Assembly (NCBI GenBank): GCA_000349905.1
Contig: KB722752.1
Span: forward strand, 513,697-577,696
DNA from: Volvariella volvacea V23
Taxonomy: Eukaryota; Basidiomycota; Agaricomycetes; Agaricales; Pluteaceae
Length of the DNA: 64,000 bases
Reading direction: 5' to 3'
The notes under the pieces are model-generated. The model was not told the origin of the DNA. It searched no databases and worked only from the letters and a program-made list of their open reading frames with translations. Below are positions 1-14,172 of this stretch, piece after piece. Position 1 is the stretch's first letter. Every line of letters starts with the position of its first letter. Made by a program: the position numbers and the translations under genes.

Positions 1-193
1 GAGCCTCTCGGGTATACATGGAATAAAGAGCTGGAAGACGCACCTTATCGTTCTCTCGATCTTTCTCAATCAGCTGTTTTCGCAGACCGTCTTCGGCAGA
101 TTCGTCTCCTTCCTTCAGTACCCCCAGGTCGTCAGCGACGTTTGCTGACGGTCGTGTGTAGTGTCTAACGCTCTGAGCCCGGCGCATCGACAT
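1..193 (-). CDS. N-terminus of a coiled-coil protein (partial, runs off left edge)
   Basis: The minus strand is open from an ATG at 193-191 to a good splice donor (AAG|GTGCG) at position 44, giving a first exon of 50 codons. The next exon lies beyond the window. The peptide starts MSMRRAQSVRHY, has an acidic stretch (DDLGVLKEGDESAEDG) and ends in a highly charged helix-like run (LRKQLIEKDRENDK), typical of the start of a long coiled coil. The gene is divergent from the SNF1 kinase, with about 890 bp between the two starts. The family cannot be named from this fragment. The ATG, the clean donor and the composition make it a likely real gene start. Confidence 0.5.
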   Translation of the reverse strand, partial: MSMRRAQSVRHYTRPSANVADDLGVLKEGDESAEDGLRKQLIEKDRENDKVRLPALYSMYTREA

Positions 194-1083
194 TGCAAAT
201 GACAGTGAGCGTGGAGGAGCGCAGCCTCGAGGTCCGGGTCTTTGTGTGGGGTAAACGTGATGCCGGGCACAAAATAAAACGGGAGCAATAGTGACAAACG
301 CGTGAAACCTTGATGCGCGTGGCGCAGGGCGTCGGTGCAGCAATGAATTGAGCGCGTCAGAGGTGGCGGAACTCGAGGACAGGGTGTGGAGGTCACATGG
401 ATGGGCTCACGTGCAGATGCCCTTGCCAATCACGGGACAACAAATGAGATAGGCTGCAACGAGGAACAAGGTTGTGTCAGGGAGATCGAGTGCGAACCGA
501 AATGAATACGATCGCTCGCAGCCAAAAGTCCGATTTGTGCGGGTGTCGATCGGGCTGGGAACGATCGTCGTGGTGGCAGGACGTGGAACATGGGTGGGTG
601 GGCCTGTTCGTGGCTGATAGGTATCGCTTCCATGCAAGCCGTCGAGGGTGGGCGAGGCGGGCCAAGGAGCGAATGAGGCTGATAGATCAGTGGTATACGG
701 AATACGCATCGCGGTGCCGAAATTGCGTTTGTTTATCGCAAGCAGTGGAAATCGTTGCGAATGACGAGCTGCAGAACCCAAGCGCCGCACGACTCGCTGT
801 CTCGGATGCCAGCGAGAATGGAGGCCGTGGGGCCATGCACGCCCCAGTGGGCAGCATTTGGCTTTTGCGAGGGACCACAACGGGGGCATTTAGAGATGCT
901 GACATAATAAATAAATAATAGGTAAATAATTGGTCAAACAATTGGCAAACAAAAGTTATACCCCGCACCCAGTATCATCCACATCGTCGCTCTCGTCCCT
1001 CCCAGTCCCCGTCCCATCCCGCCCATCGTCCGCCAGACACGCCCAGAGATCCCCCCCGACATCCACCGCCGACCGCGAGCACC
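194..1083. other. Divergent intergenic region upstream of SNF1
   Basis: This stretch separates two divergent genes and should hold both promoters. An AT-rich run of TAAATAAAT type lies at about 905-935, roughly 150 bp before the SNF1 ATG, and could serve as its TATA region. The frames in this stretch are open only over short, uncoding-like lengths. No further gene is seen. Confidence 0.4.
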
Positions 1084-3614
<2,531 letters not shown>

Positions 3615-4628
3615 ACGGCTGTGTGCGCGTGCGTGTGCACGGGCGTGGGCGTGAGGGTATGCGTGTGTATGATGAACTTTGATATGATGGTATATGACGG
3701 TACATGATGTTGACGATCGACGACGATGTATGGTCCCTTTTCTTTGCTATGTTGGTCCCTCTTTGGGTCTTGTTTCTTGTTACCCTCCCCCTCCTTCCCC
3801 TGCTTTGGCTCTTGTTCCTGGTCTTGACCCTCCTCCTTCCAATGCTTCTCCTATCCTCGACGCTTCCGTTCCTGCTTCTCTCCAGATTACCCCCCACACA
3901 ACAAGATGACACTCCATTTCTTTTCTGCGCAGCTCCTACTATCATCACTCACATACTCTAAATCACTCTCTCCCGCTCGTGCTGTTCTCTCAATCTCTTT
4001 TTCTTTCCCACTCTTGTTTGGTTACCTGGTCTCTCGATATGGATTGATCACTCTGACCCAAGTCTCGCCGATTTCTCGTAAAATAGCAAATTGTGTTTCT
4101 ACCTAGCTAGCTACAGTAACTTCCGAGAACGTACATATATACAATCTACATACATACATCCATGCTTGCATATATACATGTTTTTTTTTTCTTTTCTTTT
4201 TCTTTGTTTTTTTTTCTGGTCTTGGTGTGGGTTAGTGTGCGGGTTGCGCTTTTGAATTGGCATCTGGTATCGAAGTCACATTAAACAGTTGGTTCCGAAA
4301 ACAGGTTGGTCAACTTGCATATTGCAACACCAGGGGAAGTGGTAGTGGTCAAAGAGTAGCCTTGGTGCATCGTGTTGTGTTCTTCATTATCATTCAACCA
4401 ATTCGAATCAGCATATTAGTATTTACAATATAACCATACACATCACCGGCATCTGAAAATATGGGGTATAAGAGCGATCAAGAATACACTAGGAACGACA
4501 TATGGTTGCTTTATCACCCCGGCCTTTGGGTTTCACCTACTTCAGGTAGATCTTCGCCTTGGTGAGGTTCTATGGCAAAGGACCTGTAAGGAATAGCAAA
4601 GAGTCGAGTTACAACCTACTCACTTTCG
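3615..4628. other. 3' flank of SNF1, low-complexity DNA, no gene
   Basis: After the SNF1 stop comes GT-rich 3' UTR-like sequence. A pyrimidine-rich stretch follows at 3740-4010, then a TACATACATACA microsatellite and a poly-T/CTTTT run at about 4120-4215. No credible coding sequence was found. Confidence 0.5.
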
Positions 4629-5690
4629 TCTCCACTGGCGTTACTGGCTGCATCCTCTTTATCCTTGTCATCCTGTGTCTCCACTTGCTTTATTCTCGCC
4701 GCTTCAGATGCTCCGTAAAGCCTCCCCACGTGACTTTCTCATTCTCTGTGAGAGAGGATTGCAAAAGAACCTGCTGCTCGTCAGTGGTATTGACTATCTC
4801 AAGAAGGCTAGTCAGTAATTCATTAGCATGCGAAAGCAGTGATCCATGTTGAACAGCAGCCTTACAGGCGCTAGAGGCTATGGAGGTCACCTCACCTAGA
4901 AGTAGAGAGTAATGATACTTCGTGTATATCTGAGGATTGGGGGGCTGGTAGGTACATGCTGGAACTATTTGTACAGAGGAGTGACAAGTGCTGTCCACCA
5001 TCCCTTCTTGACCTCTTACCACCACCTTCCTATTTGGGAAGCTCCCCCCTCCAACATCTCACTCGTCGTGGACACCCTCCAGTGCCTCCGATGCCCTCAC
5101 AGGCTAGGAGGATAAGTTGCCAGCAAGCTGCAAGGCTGGGCACCTGGTTGAGCACACGATCGATGGGCACGATAGGGTGGATGCGACCAGATGGTGTTGG
5201 GTGGGGTGAGGAGTGGTCTGGGGTGATCCATCTAGCCCACGATATGAGTGTATACATTAGGGGAACACCAGGTATGTGCCAGGGCACCAACCAAGAACGC
5301 AGTGGCAGGGCAGTTGTTCGCAAGTAAGGCAGGCGACCTCAGATGCAACCAGTGAGTACACCCCCTCCCTCATATTCAACCCTCAGCTCTGGCTGGGGGT
5401 TTTCTCTCTTCTAGGGCCGTGCTAGGTGTACCCAATAGGGAGGGTGGCTGCCCCTGCCCACATAATACCTGTGTTCGATGGGCAACACCTACTGGGGAGG
5501 GGTATATTGGGAACCCCGATGCTGTACTTCAAGCGCCTCACACATCACCACCTGAGCCATTGTCAAACGCTCGGTGAAATTTTTCAGATCACCCCGTGCC
5601 CATGGGGATTCATGCTCGTTATGACAGGCCTCAAAACCTGGTTCGCCCTGGAGGAATAACGGCCAGACACTGCACCATGGGCACAAGCCA
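4629..5690 (-). pseudogene. Degenerate coding fragments, probably transposon-derived
   Basis: Three protein-like stretches lie on the minus strand. The first, about 5489-5686, contains FEACHNEHESPWARGDLKNF. The second, about 4690-4980, contains YTKYHYSLLLGEVTSIASSA and a helical run. The third is an acidic C-terminal tail (QVETQDDKDKEDAASNASGD) ending in a stop at about 4629. It is one frame away from the second stretch, so a frameshift separates them. Stops interrupt the intervening 5030-5480. The fragments lie next to an assembly gap and a solo LTR. The family is not recognised. A retroelement-encoded or domesticated ORF in decay is the simplest reading. Confidence 0.35.
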
Positions 5691-5761
5691 CTCTCTCTTA
5701 TAGATATGTTTGCTACCTTTAGTTAGGTGTCGGACATGGACTACTATTTATATAGCTTTAT

Positions 5762-5861
5762 NNNNNNNNNNNNNNNNNNNNNNNNNNNNNNNNNNNNNNN
5801 NNNNNNNNNNNNNNNNNNNNNNNNNNNNNNNNNNNNNNNNNNNNNNNNNNNNNNNNNNNNN
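5762..5861. other. Assembly gap (100 N)
   Basis: Exactly 100 undetermined bases, the usual placeholder for a scaffold gap of unknown size. It is flanked by AT-rich sequence and a poly-A run (5868-5882), inside a transposon-rich stretch. Confidence 0.99.
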
Positions 5862-5991
5862 TTGATTTAAAAAAAAAAAAAAGTAGCTGTCCACCATTTT
5901 GGAAATGATGGTATCTACATTGGAATCAATGTGGGTCACTTTGGTGATACTTAGGATCTATCTACCTGTATCCTATGACTATCTATCATGT

Positions 5992-6753
5992 TGTCAGGGC
6001 TCGTAAGAGCCCTTGACATAAACGCCCAATATTCTGACGCCCACCAAGCATCTACATCTCATCAACAAGTGCTTACCAAGCGTTTACACCCACATTGACG
6101 CCCACCAAGCGTCTCTATTATCTCATTTTCCTTTCTTTCTTTTTCTTTCTGATACACCCTTTTCATTATATCCTTGATACATAATACGCATTACCCCATC
6201 TCCTCTCTTACTCATCATCATCACCTACATACACCCGTCTACCCGTACCCTACACCCTCATCTATGATATCCGTTCCCACTCTACCCATCCCTGCCTTCC
6301 CATTTATGATATACCCTTTGTTTTGTATTGAGTCCGATGATCTGATCTTGTTCTAGATGAACATGTGTCGAGTCAGACGACCAGTTATGATTTCATATGA
6401 CTCCATCCCATTCCCACATTGACTGCGCATGACATGGGCTTACACGTACATGCCGACCCAGCTTACATGTCTCCTGGTCTGTGCGCTACACTTTTCGCTC
6501 AGGACTCCCACTTTGATATATCCATTCTTACCCCCCCACTTCTCCTCACCCAGGAGATTATATCCCTTTATTTATCTTTATTTATCTTCAAGTAGTATAT
6601 ATACTGTACTGCTCTTGCCACCTATTCCCCAGCTTTAAAGATTCTTTGCTTGGGAATAGGTAAGCAACTACGAGCTAGTCTCTTCTTCCCACACCTTTAC
6701 TTATATATTCTTCGCTTGGGAATAGAATCTGAGTATTCGCTTTTTTCTCAACA
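5992..6753. mobile_element. Solo LTR, family 2, copy 1 (TSD CATGT)
   Basis: A 762-bp element begins TGTCAGGG and ends CTCAACA (TG..CA termini). It is flanked by the identical 5-bp direct repeats CATGT at 5987-5991 and 6754-6758, the hallmark of an LTR retrotransposon insertion. A short inverted repeat (AGGGCTC / GAGCCCT) lies near the left end. A block near the right end (TTCCCCAGCTTTAAAGATTC ... GGGAATAGGTAAGCAAC) recurs at about 17260, 25960 and 27090. No internal region is present, so this is a solo LTR left by LTR-LTR recombination. Confidence 0.85.
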
Positions 6754-6936
6754 CATGTGTATCTAGCCACGTATTTCTCTGTAACATGTGTGCATTCCAA
6801 GTACCAGTCCGCATACTCAGTCCGTATAACCAAAAGTCCAGTCCATATTGATGGTCCATCCAACATTATTATAATGAGGGCCAGTCTTTTGGTTGATAGA
6901 CTTCTTGAGTTGAATTGAAACCGATAAATATGATAC

Positions 6937-8510
6937 TCATGAGAGGTCAATATTGGCTAGAACGTCATCCCTGAGATCATCTACGAGGTACGTAAGGTGA
7001 ACAAAGATGTCAAGCTGGTACCCAAATTCTCCAGTAATCCATATCATGGCTTTTGCTAAAACAGTCGCCATAGACTCGGGATGCCAAGGTATATTGTAGT
7101 CAAGTTTTGACTTGTGGACACTCTCACGAGGTATCGATTTATGTCCTAGCTTCGCAAAGTATGTGCTTGCTCTTACGTTAGCAGCTGGAAAAGTGAGAAG
7201 CAAGTGGCACCTACAGGACGCCTTCCATGGATTTACCCCACATTACGAGGGACTTGAATAGTGAAGACACAGATCGAAACAGCTGGAAAGATGATGCAAT
7301 TCACGAGGAGAGACAGAATATCTCAAAATGAAAACAAGCCGGAATTCTCCACGAAGAAGAGGAAAATGGACATGGGGATAGTGATAATGGATATGCGTAA
7401 GAGAATAGGAGAAAATGCAAGCCGGTTAAATTGAATATGTCGAAGAAGCAGACGATCTTTGGATGGATTATGCGCCTTGACACGAAAGATGCGTAGTTCC
7501 TGCAAGCACTTCAATGACAGCGTCACGCCAGAAAATGGGACACAGATGGCGGATGACCAACATGGCTTTGTAAACGGATCTAAACCAAGAGATGTAGCGG
7601 GAATGGAATGAGTTGCATTAGTGTACCAGTAGCAGCAACAATAGCAATAGTACCATCTTCGATATTCACGACTAGAACTGCAATCATCGCGGACATGAGG
7701 GAGGCCTAGCCAATGGGCGTCAACCCTACGGGACATAATGCTTGACGTGAGGTGTCTTACCACAAGTAGTGTATGATGAAGTGCTTTGGACCATATATTG
7801 GACAGCGAATCATCGAATTGGTCAGCCAGGCTATCAAAGAGGACCCATGGATCGCCCGTTGTTTTATTTTGACGAAATTTAAAGCTTGTCGTCTTGGGGT
7901 GGGAGCCCAGCGATTGACAAAAAGGTATGAAGGACTTACGATATACATGTACGTTGGAATCCAGTTTTTACATGAATTTAAGTTCCCCTGGACCACAACG
8001 CTAATTGAGACGATACTATGCTGGAAGAGGTGGAGTAAATACCCTGTAAGTCCTTTCTATCATGATCGAGTTTAGTTGGAGAAGTGCTGCATGTTGCGGC
8101 CTAAAGTGTCACAGAGTGAGGTAAATTTCTGTCAACACACGACGACTAGCGCATATAGACACGTACAGACGAGTGGGTAGGAGGACCCGGAGTGACAACC
8201 CTTGCAGGTGTCATCAATAGCAAAACTGACAAAAAAAAAGCGGAACTTACCATAGACGTTCAACTTGTAGAGCTCTGCTCGGATCCCCTGGTCTTGAGCT
8301 GAGGGATGTACGAGCTGGTCTCTCACAACTTGGACATTCCAACAAGCAGAAGGATCGAATCGCGATACGAAATTCAGTGGTATCCATTTTACGCGCTTTG
8401 CGATAGCTTCATCGCTTGCGTTAGCAAGACCAGTGAAATAAGCACTGCGAGGACTATTCTCATGCGTTAGAAAACAAGACAATAATTTTCATGAGACGTA
8501 CTCGCCGGAA
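6937..8510 (-). pseudogene. Minus-strand coding-like fragments, possible degenerate metabolic gene
   Basis: Splice-compatible protein-like pieces lie on the minus strand. Near 8240-8465 is a segment with SPRSAYFTGLANASDEAIAK, closed by a GTAAGT donor. Near 7750-7870 is GDPWVLFDSLADQFDD, closed by GTAAGA. At 6952-7120 is IPWHPESMATVLAKAMIWIT followed by LTYLVDDLRDDV. The last piece has an Asp-rich VDDLRDD that faintly recalls class I terpene synthases of the trichodiene-synthase type, and it lies next to a P450. I could not join the pieces into one open gene, and LTR copy 1 sits about 180 bp from its end. A truncated or decayed gene is likely, and the terpene idea is weak. Confidence 0.25.
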
Positions 8511-9555
8511 TCATAGTAGCAATATCAAGATAGAAGATGAGTCCTACGAGATCGTCGAGATTCGATACGCCGGAGCAGTAGGGAGGTACTTGAGATAAAG
8601 CAGTGCGGATCGATTTGATTCGATCGTTAATGCATTAATGCTCGGTACTTCGCTCTAAGCAGGCTCAGTGGACATGAGAAGGCCTGGAGATGGTGCCCTG
8701 CCACAGCCTCGCACATTCAAATTTACCAGGCGGGTTATATTGAGTCAAAGCCGTTATAGTGATTCTTTAGGGACTTTCCTATTGGAGTGAGTCAATTGCA
8801 TCCGACAATATTGGGTTGAGATAGGCACAGTCCTCGTATCCCGGTGCGCCCGCAATTTGCGACGCTAAAAAAAGAAGAATCGAATCACCTAGGAGCTAAA
8901 TGAATCCAGTTTTTTTGCATGGTGAAGGGCCTTGAGGTTGAGGCCAAAATGGGTACTGTACCAATTTTGATCAAATTTGATCCCCCGAGACAAATTGACA
9001 TATCAACATGAGGTCACCCGCTCCTGCAATCCAGCTCAGGCACGCTTCATGTACTTCTGACGATCGCCTGAGATCAAGACACATATAAGCGCTGTGGGCT
9101 TACTATAGTGGCATAGCCTCTGATTGAAGGAATGAAGTGCTGAAATGCAGGAATTGCAAGAACTACGATAAATTATCAGCACATACCAAATCAGGATAGT
9201 CTCTCACAATTTTGTGGGGCAAGTAATAATGAAATCCACGAGGAATTGCTGTTGTCGGAGCACAGCCACCAGGTCTATCCGACTACCTGTCCAATTCAAT
9301 GAACGTCAACCAATAGGGTTCCTTGTTTCCAATGGAGCAGCAATAAGTCACACTACGTTGTCAGCTTGATATGGCAGCTCCTGCAACTTAAGCGGTGAGG
9401 CGAACAGGAGATTTATCCGATGAATATGTAGCCTTTCATTTCATCATGCTTGCTCAGCTGAATCGGTACTCGCTGTTACTCACTTCCCCGGTGCTTGAGA
9501 TATTGGACGGAGACGTTGTCTTCACAAAGCAGTTCAAATTAAATACCGGCCGACT
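8511..9555. other. Intergenic DNA, no gene seen
   Basis: No open frame with coding character was found between the minus-strand fragments and the 3' end of the P450. The sequence is mixed in composition, without clear repeats. Confidence 0.4.
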
Positions 9556-11713
9556 CTACTCCCTACTGGTTAAAAGGACTGGAAGCTTTCCTCTGTGAGT
9601 CACGATATAATCGCGCAGCTCCTTCTCCCACTGAAGAGAATCATACCCAGGCGCAAACTTCACATCAAACGCCTGAAGGATCGCCGCAGAGATCGTTCTC
9701 AACTCCTGCATAGCCAAGCGCTTCCCAATGCAATCAGCTGGACCATACGAAAACGGTATAAATGCCGAGGTATTGTGTCAGAGAAGATCTCTGGTTCCAA
9801 CTCAATTTGCATATCTTCCGGTAGCCATCGTTCGGGAAGAAATTGATCGGGATATGGGGAGAAATAACGCTCGCTGCATTGTATGATGTAGAGGTGAATG
9901 GACGCTGTCGTTGCCCTAGGCAGATAGCTAACCATGGTCATGGGTAGGAGTCAAATTAGCCCACATGTGATGCAGGACTTACTGGGGCCCCACGCTCTGT
10001 CCCTCCATTTCTCTGTTTGGAGAGCGAGAGCTACCGCCGGAGACTGGTGGATGCAATCGTAGAGCCTCGTTTCTTCAACTTATTTGAGTATTGTGTATGT
10101 AGTAGGCAAAAGCAGACACTCACATTACAGCATTGAGATAAGGTAGCTTTCCGAGCTCAACTACATCATCAATTTTATTGCCCAGTGCATCTACCTCTCT
10201 CAAAAGCCGACGATAGGCTACGGCATGACGAACGAGCAACCACAACATGTTCGGGAGCGCTGTTGCTACTGTGTCCGAGCCCGCCACGATAGCTAGTATC
10301 GAATCGTTTGCAAGCTGTTCAGGTGCAAGGGTCTCGACGCCTTGTCCCTCTTCGTCCATCTCCAAGAAGGTTAGCTGGTCCCAATTTTCCTGACCAATTG
10401 TTTACTTACCAGGTAATAGACAAGGTCCTTGTAACGCGACCTGTTCTGCTGGTGTTGTTGAATACGCTCTAAAGAATGCCGAGTCAGCTCTAGCAATTCT
10501 CGCGCAACGGCAGGTATTTTCATCAAGTTCTCGCCAAACCACGGCATGTGTGCGATCATAACTCCCACGCTTAGGAAACGAAAGATTCAGTTTTTGAACA
10601 GTCGACTAGGGAAATCCATGACATTAACTTACGATTGTCCCTTGTTCATCAATCTCCAGACGTCGTCAAAGTCCTGGTTCTCAAGCATCTCAGGACCACT
10701 ACCGAATCTACCCATAACCAGTTCGCCTGAGATTAGGCATTCGCATCAGATGTTACAAGCAGCACTTACACCATGTCACTCATAATATCGTGGCTTGAAA
10801 ATGCCATGAATGATTCAACCCTATAATTCTAGGACCAGCTAGACTTACGATAGCCAATTAATCCACGCACTCAAGTCTATCTCCTTTCCCTTAGCTTTCT
10901 GCAGAGTTTCGATCAACTGCGACGTCCGCTTCTGAACGAGAGCCTGATATCCTTTAAGAGCTTCAGCAGAGAAACCTCTGCTCCAGATCTTACGTATGCC
11001 AGCATGGATCTTGGGATCTCTTATACCAATTAAGGTTCGATGACTTTTTTGGTGAGAAAATTGGCCATCCCAGACTGTAAGATTGCATGAGTGATGCCGA
11101 TGTGGGTTGTAAGAAGGCATGGCTTACAGGAGCTCTTGGGCAGTCCATGTGCACCCAAAAGTGGTTGGATGAGTCCTGCATCGGCAAATGAAAGTTCGTT
11201 TGGGCCTATCATTACTTGTCACAAACTGCCAAGGACAAAGAAAAGGATGCAACGCACCCGTTCTAATGATATCGCCATACTTTGAGTGCAACTGCTGAAT
11301 GTAAAAATGCTGTTTTCCCATGAATGCAACGTATGCCATCCACATTTTCGATACCCTACATATCAGCGGGCCAGGATAGCTTGATAAAGGATGGAACGGA
11401 GAGAGACGGTATGCGATGGTTGAGAGAACCAGTACGGAGACGTATAGTGACAATGTCGTTGCGAAGGCGGTGAGGAGACTTGGGAAGCATGGGCAGAGGA
11501 GTACTGAGACGCAGGAAGGAATGACAACCAGAAGAGTGCTCAGCGCCTTGGCGCTGCGAGGCTCAACGCGCGTGAAGATAAGATGACAGCCCTATAATGG
11601 CGAAGTGAGATTGTACAGCCAAGGAAATGGAAATGTCGAGCACATGTACGTACCACACCACTCACAATGGATATGGAATACGCCTGTTGTGCAGATAAAC
11701 TATGCACAGGCAT
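9556..11713 (-). CDS. Cytochrome P450 monooxygenase (one apparent frameshift)
   Basis: A haem-thiolate monooxygenase of a type common in Agaricomycetes, probably ER-anchored; the substrate is unknown. The proposed start is ATG 11713-11711. It is spliced to a hydrophobic anchor (CVSVLLCPCFPSLLTAF...VLVLSTIAY) and the proline hinge SPFHPLSSYPGP. Then come the FWDG and LIGIRDPKIHAGIRKIW region, the I-helix (AIVAGSDTVATA), the K-helix ExxR (NEALRLHPP), the PERW motif (FLPERWLPED) and the haem loop FSYGPADCIGKRLA with its cysteine. The stop is at 9558-9556. Near 9775-9785 the reading frame shifts by one base between PEIFS and HNTSAFIPF. Around 10720-10790 one exon junction also does not close cleanly in my model. 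It is either a recent pseudogene or carries sequence errors. Confidence 0.85.
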
Positions 11714-12621
11714 ATTGTAGTGGGAGACTTTAACGTTGTGGCAGTACAAGAAATACTTAAAGGACGGGGAACTTCGGGGATGGATGTCTCGATGCGAGAA
11801 GGAAATCAGATCTAGATGAAGTGGAGTCTTCCTTCGTTATAACTTATATGGCCTGGGATGACGATGCCAAGCCTGAGGGCTGCACTAGTCTGGAGAAATC
11901 GTCGAAGGTGACTAATACACGGGCTGCGAAATTGAGCATGGATTAGACCTTTGGTTGTGGACTACCACTTGGAGCTCATAGATGTTGAACTGAAAAGTCT
12001 AATGAATCGTCAGGATAGCTTGTGCTGGGCAGGGGGCTATAGCCGAGGTTTTCCTGCTTTATGTAGGGTCTCTTCGCCCGCCAACACCCCAGCAGCGGTC
12101 TGTGCACGGAATGAAAACGGTGTGAGACAACTACTGCTGGACTAAGCACTTGTTGGTCAGTCTGAAGTAGTTGAACTGCGTTGTGGTTACCTGAGGCACA
12201 TTTCAAGGCGGTACAAGGCTTCCCCATGTGCTTAAATCACGGTGCACGTCAGTTCCTTTTTTTTAGTGTTGTCCTGAGTCCGATTGGTTGAATACCGACG
12301 CAAGAGAAGAGCAAACGCCCGATTTGTCTATGTTTGTGTCTTTTTGACTTACGCCGAGCATTGCCTACCGCACTGCCACTACTGCGTACAACAGCAACGC
12401 ATGGCCATCGCAACAGCACTTGAACAGCACTTTTACGTCTCACAAGGAGTGGAAGTAAATATTGTTCCTTAAAAGCAGTTGCCGCTAAATTCTTTGTTCG
12501 GTCCTGAATTTGGTAAGGTCAATGCTTAAGTACTGTGCTGCGGTTTACATCGCGTTTTCCCCGCATTTCTCTACAACTACTTCCAACAGGTTAAACAAGC
12601 CCGCTAGTATCTTCAATAAGT
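11714..12621. other. Intergenic region between P450 and membrane-protein gene
   Basis: The two neighbouring genes are divergent, so this 0.9 kb should hold both promoters. No gene, clear repeat or structured RNA was recognised. Confidence 0.4.
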
Positions 12622-14172
12622 ATGCCAAGAGTTTACTCAAATGACATGGAAACCTTCGGGAAGGGTCATGAGGGACATGATTATCACTCGTCTTGTAAGG
12701 GCACGTCATTATCTATTCTAAACTCGCATACTAAGTATCCTCCTAAAGCCACTTATTACAGCGGTCGATTCGGGTCTCATTCCATAGTCGGCGGATCCGG
12801 TAACCAGCTATACAACCACAGTAAGCATGGGTCGGACCCAACTCTAATGCACCCGAACTCAAAATTAGGATAGCACCCCAAGCAGATGCTTACGATTATC
12901 CCCCTCAACCAAGCTCCCGACCTAGTTGGAGACGTTCATCCAACCGGCGAGAGTACCAGGATGATGTAGATTCTCGACATTGGCGTCGAGATTCTCCTCC
13001 AGCAAGGAGCACACCGCGCACTTCACGAGAGTCACCGAGGCAAAGGCACGAGCGTCATTTTGCGGATCTTCCCATCAATGATATGGGCCAAGATCGCGTA
13101 TCTGAACAATCCAGCTATTTAAGTACGCTACAGCCTATCGGACCCTGGTACATTTTGGGTGGGATCCGCGATCTGCTGAGCACAGATTCCGGGGTTAAAG
13201 TCTGGCTGCCTCAAATTGTGGGGATAGTAGTAGGGATGTGGGCTGTCAGTGAGATATCCAATTGATGCAATTCTAGGATACTGAATGTTCATTTAGATTA
13301 CTTCGACGTGGGATTTTCAAACACGCAACATTTGGAATGTGATATTCACGTAAGTCCCTCTAGACTCTCATCCTCATACCACCCTAACATACACTCCCCA
13401 GCGCTCCATTATTTGGGGTGAGAGAACCGTCCATCCATCCTAGTACGTCTCTACAAACTTGTCACAATCATTCACTCACGAAGCTACAGACACCACATAC
13501 CTAATTTTCGCATTGGAACTCCACGTGATCTTCCGATTCCTGCTCGATCCCACAATTGAACAAATCTATGATAAAGCGTGGTACCTCTCCCACAATTCCT
13601 CCACGAACACCCCACGGCGAAGAATGAAAAGCACCCTGAGGTTGTCAAAGTTAGCAACTGGTGAGTATTGCTCAAATTTAGGATCTTAAGATTTTAGTTT
13701 GATGTTTATGGCTCTACAGCTTGGTTACATATCATTAGCACGCCTGGGGCTGCAGTTGCATGTCTTTTCATTCAAAGTGCGACGCTTGAGCATCACTTAG
13801 AAGGGGTAAGATTGTTTGTCCTCTTCTTTCATTTCTTCTCCCTTACCTTTTGTGGATAGTTCCTCAACACATTGTCTCCCAAGGATCGCTCGACCTTCGT
13901 TACTCACCGCCTTGAAGGCGCAGCCGGTTAGTTCGATCTATGCTCCGCCCCTTCTCTTCATTCTGACGTGTCATTACTCTCTGTTAGTATACGGTTTTTG
14001 TCTGGCGTTCCTGGAAAATATTCCGCTCCTTGGCATTTTATTCGAGATGTCAAATGCGATAGCAACGGCCAAATGGGCGCGGGGTGCGTAGTTGACCTTT
14101 CACCGTGTATTTATGCTATTTTCTGATGTCATTTTAGATTGTTTTTCTGCAGAAGTACAAGAGCAGGGTTGA
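12622..14172 (+). CDS. Hypothetical polytopic membrane protein (nine exons, intact)
   Basis: Nine exons (12622-12820, 12874-13244, 13297-13349, 13402-13442, 13490-13660, 13720-13805, 13860-13926, 13988-14083, 14138-14172) join in frame to 372 residues. The first ~150 residues are polar and disordered, rich in His, Ser, Arg and Pro. A membrane domain follows, with hydrophobic segments VWLPQIVGIVVGMWAIT, TTYLIFALELHVIFRFLLDP, IISTPGAAVACLFIQ and YGFCLAFLENIPLLGILFEM. The last runs into SNAIATAKWARD. The final helix pair loosely recalls EI24/RRT8-type proteins (F.E.IP..G..F..SNA....WA.D), but I do not claim membership. The intact splicing argues for a functional gene. Function unknown. Confidence 0.75.
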
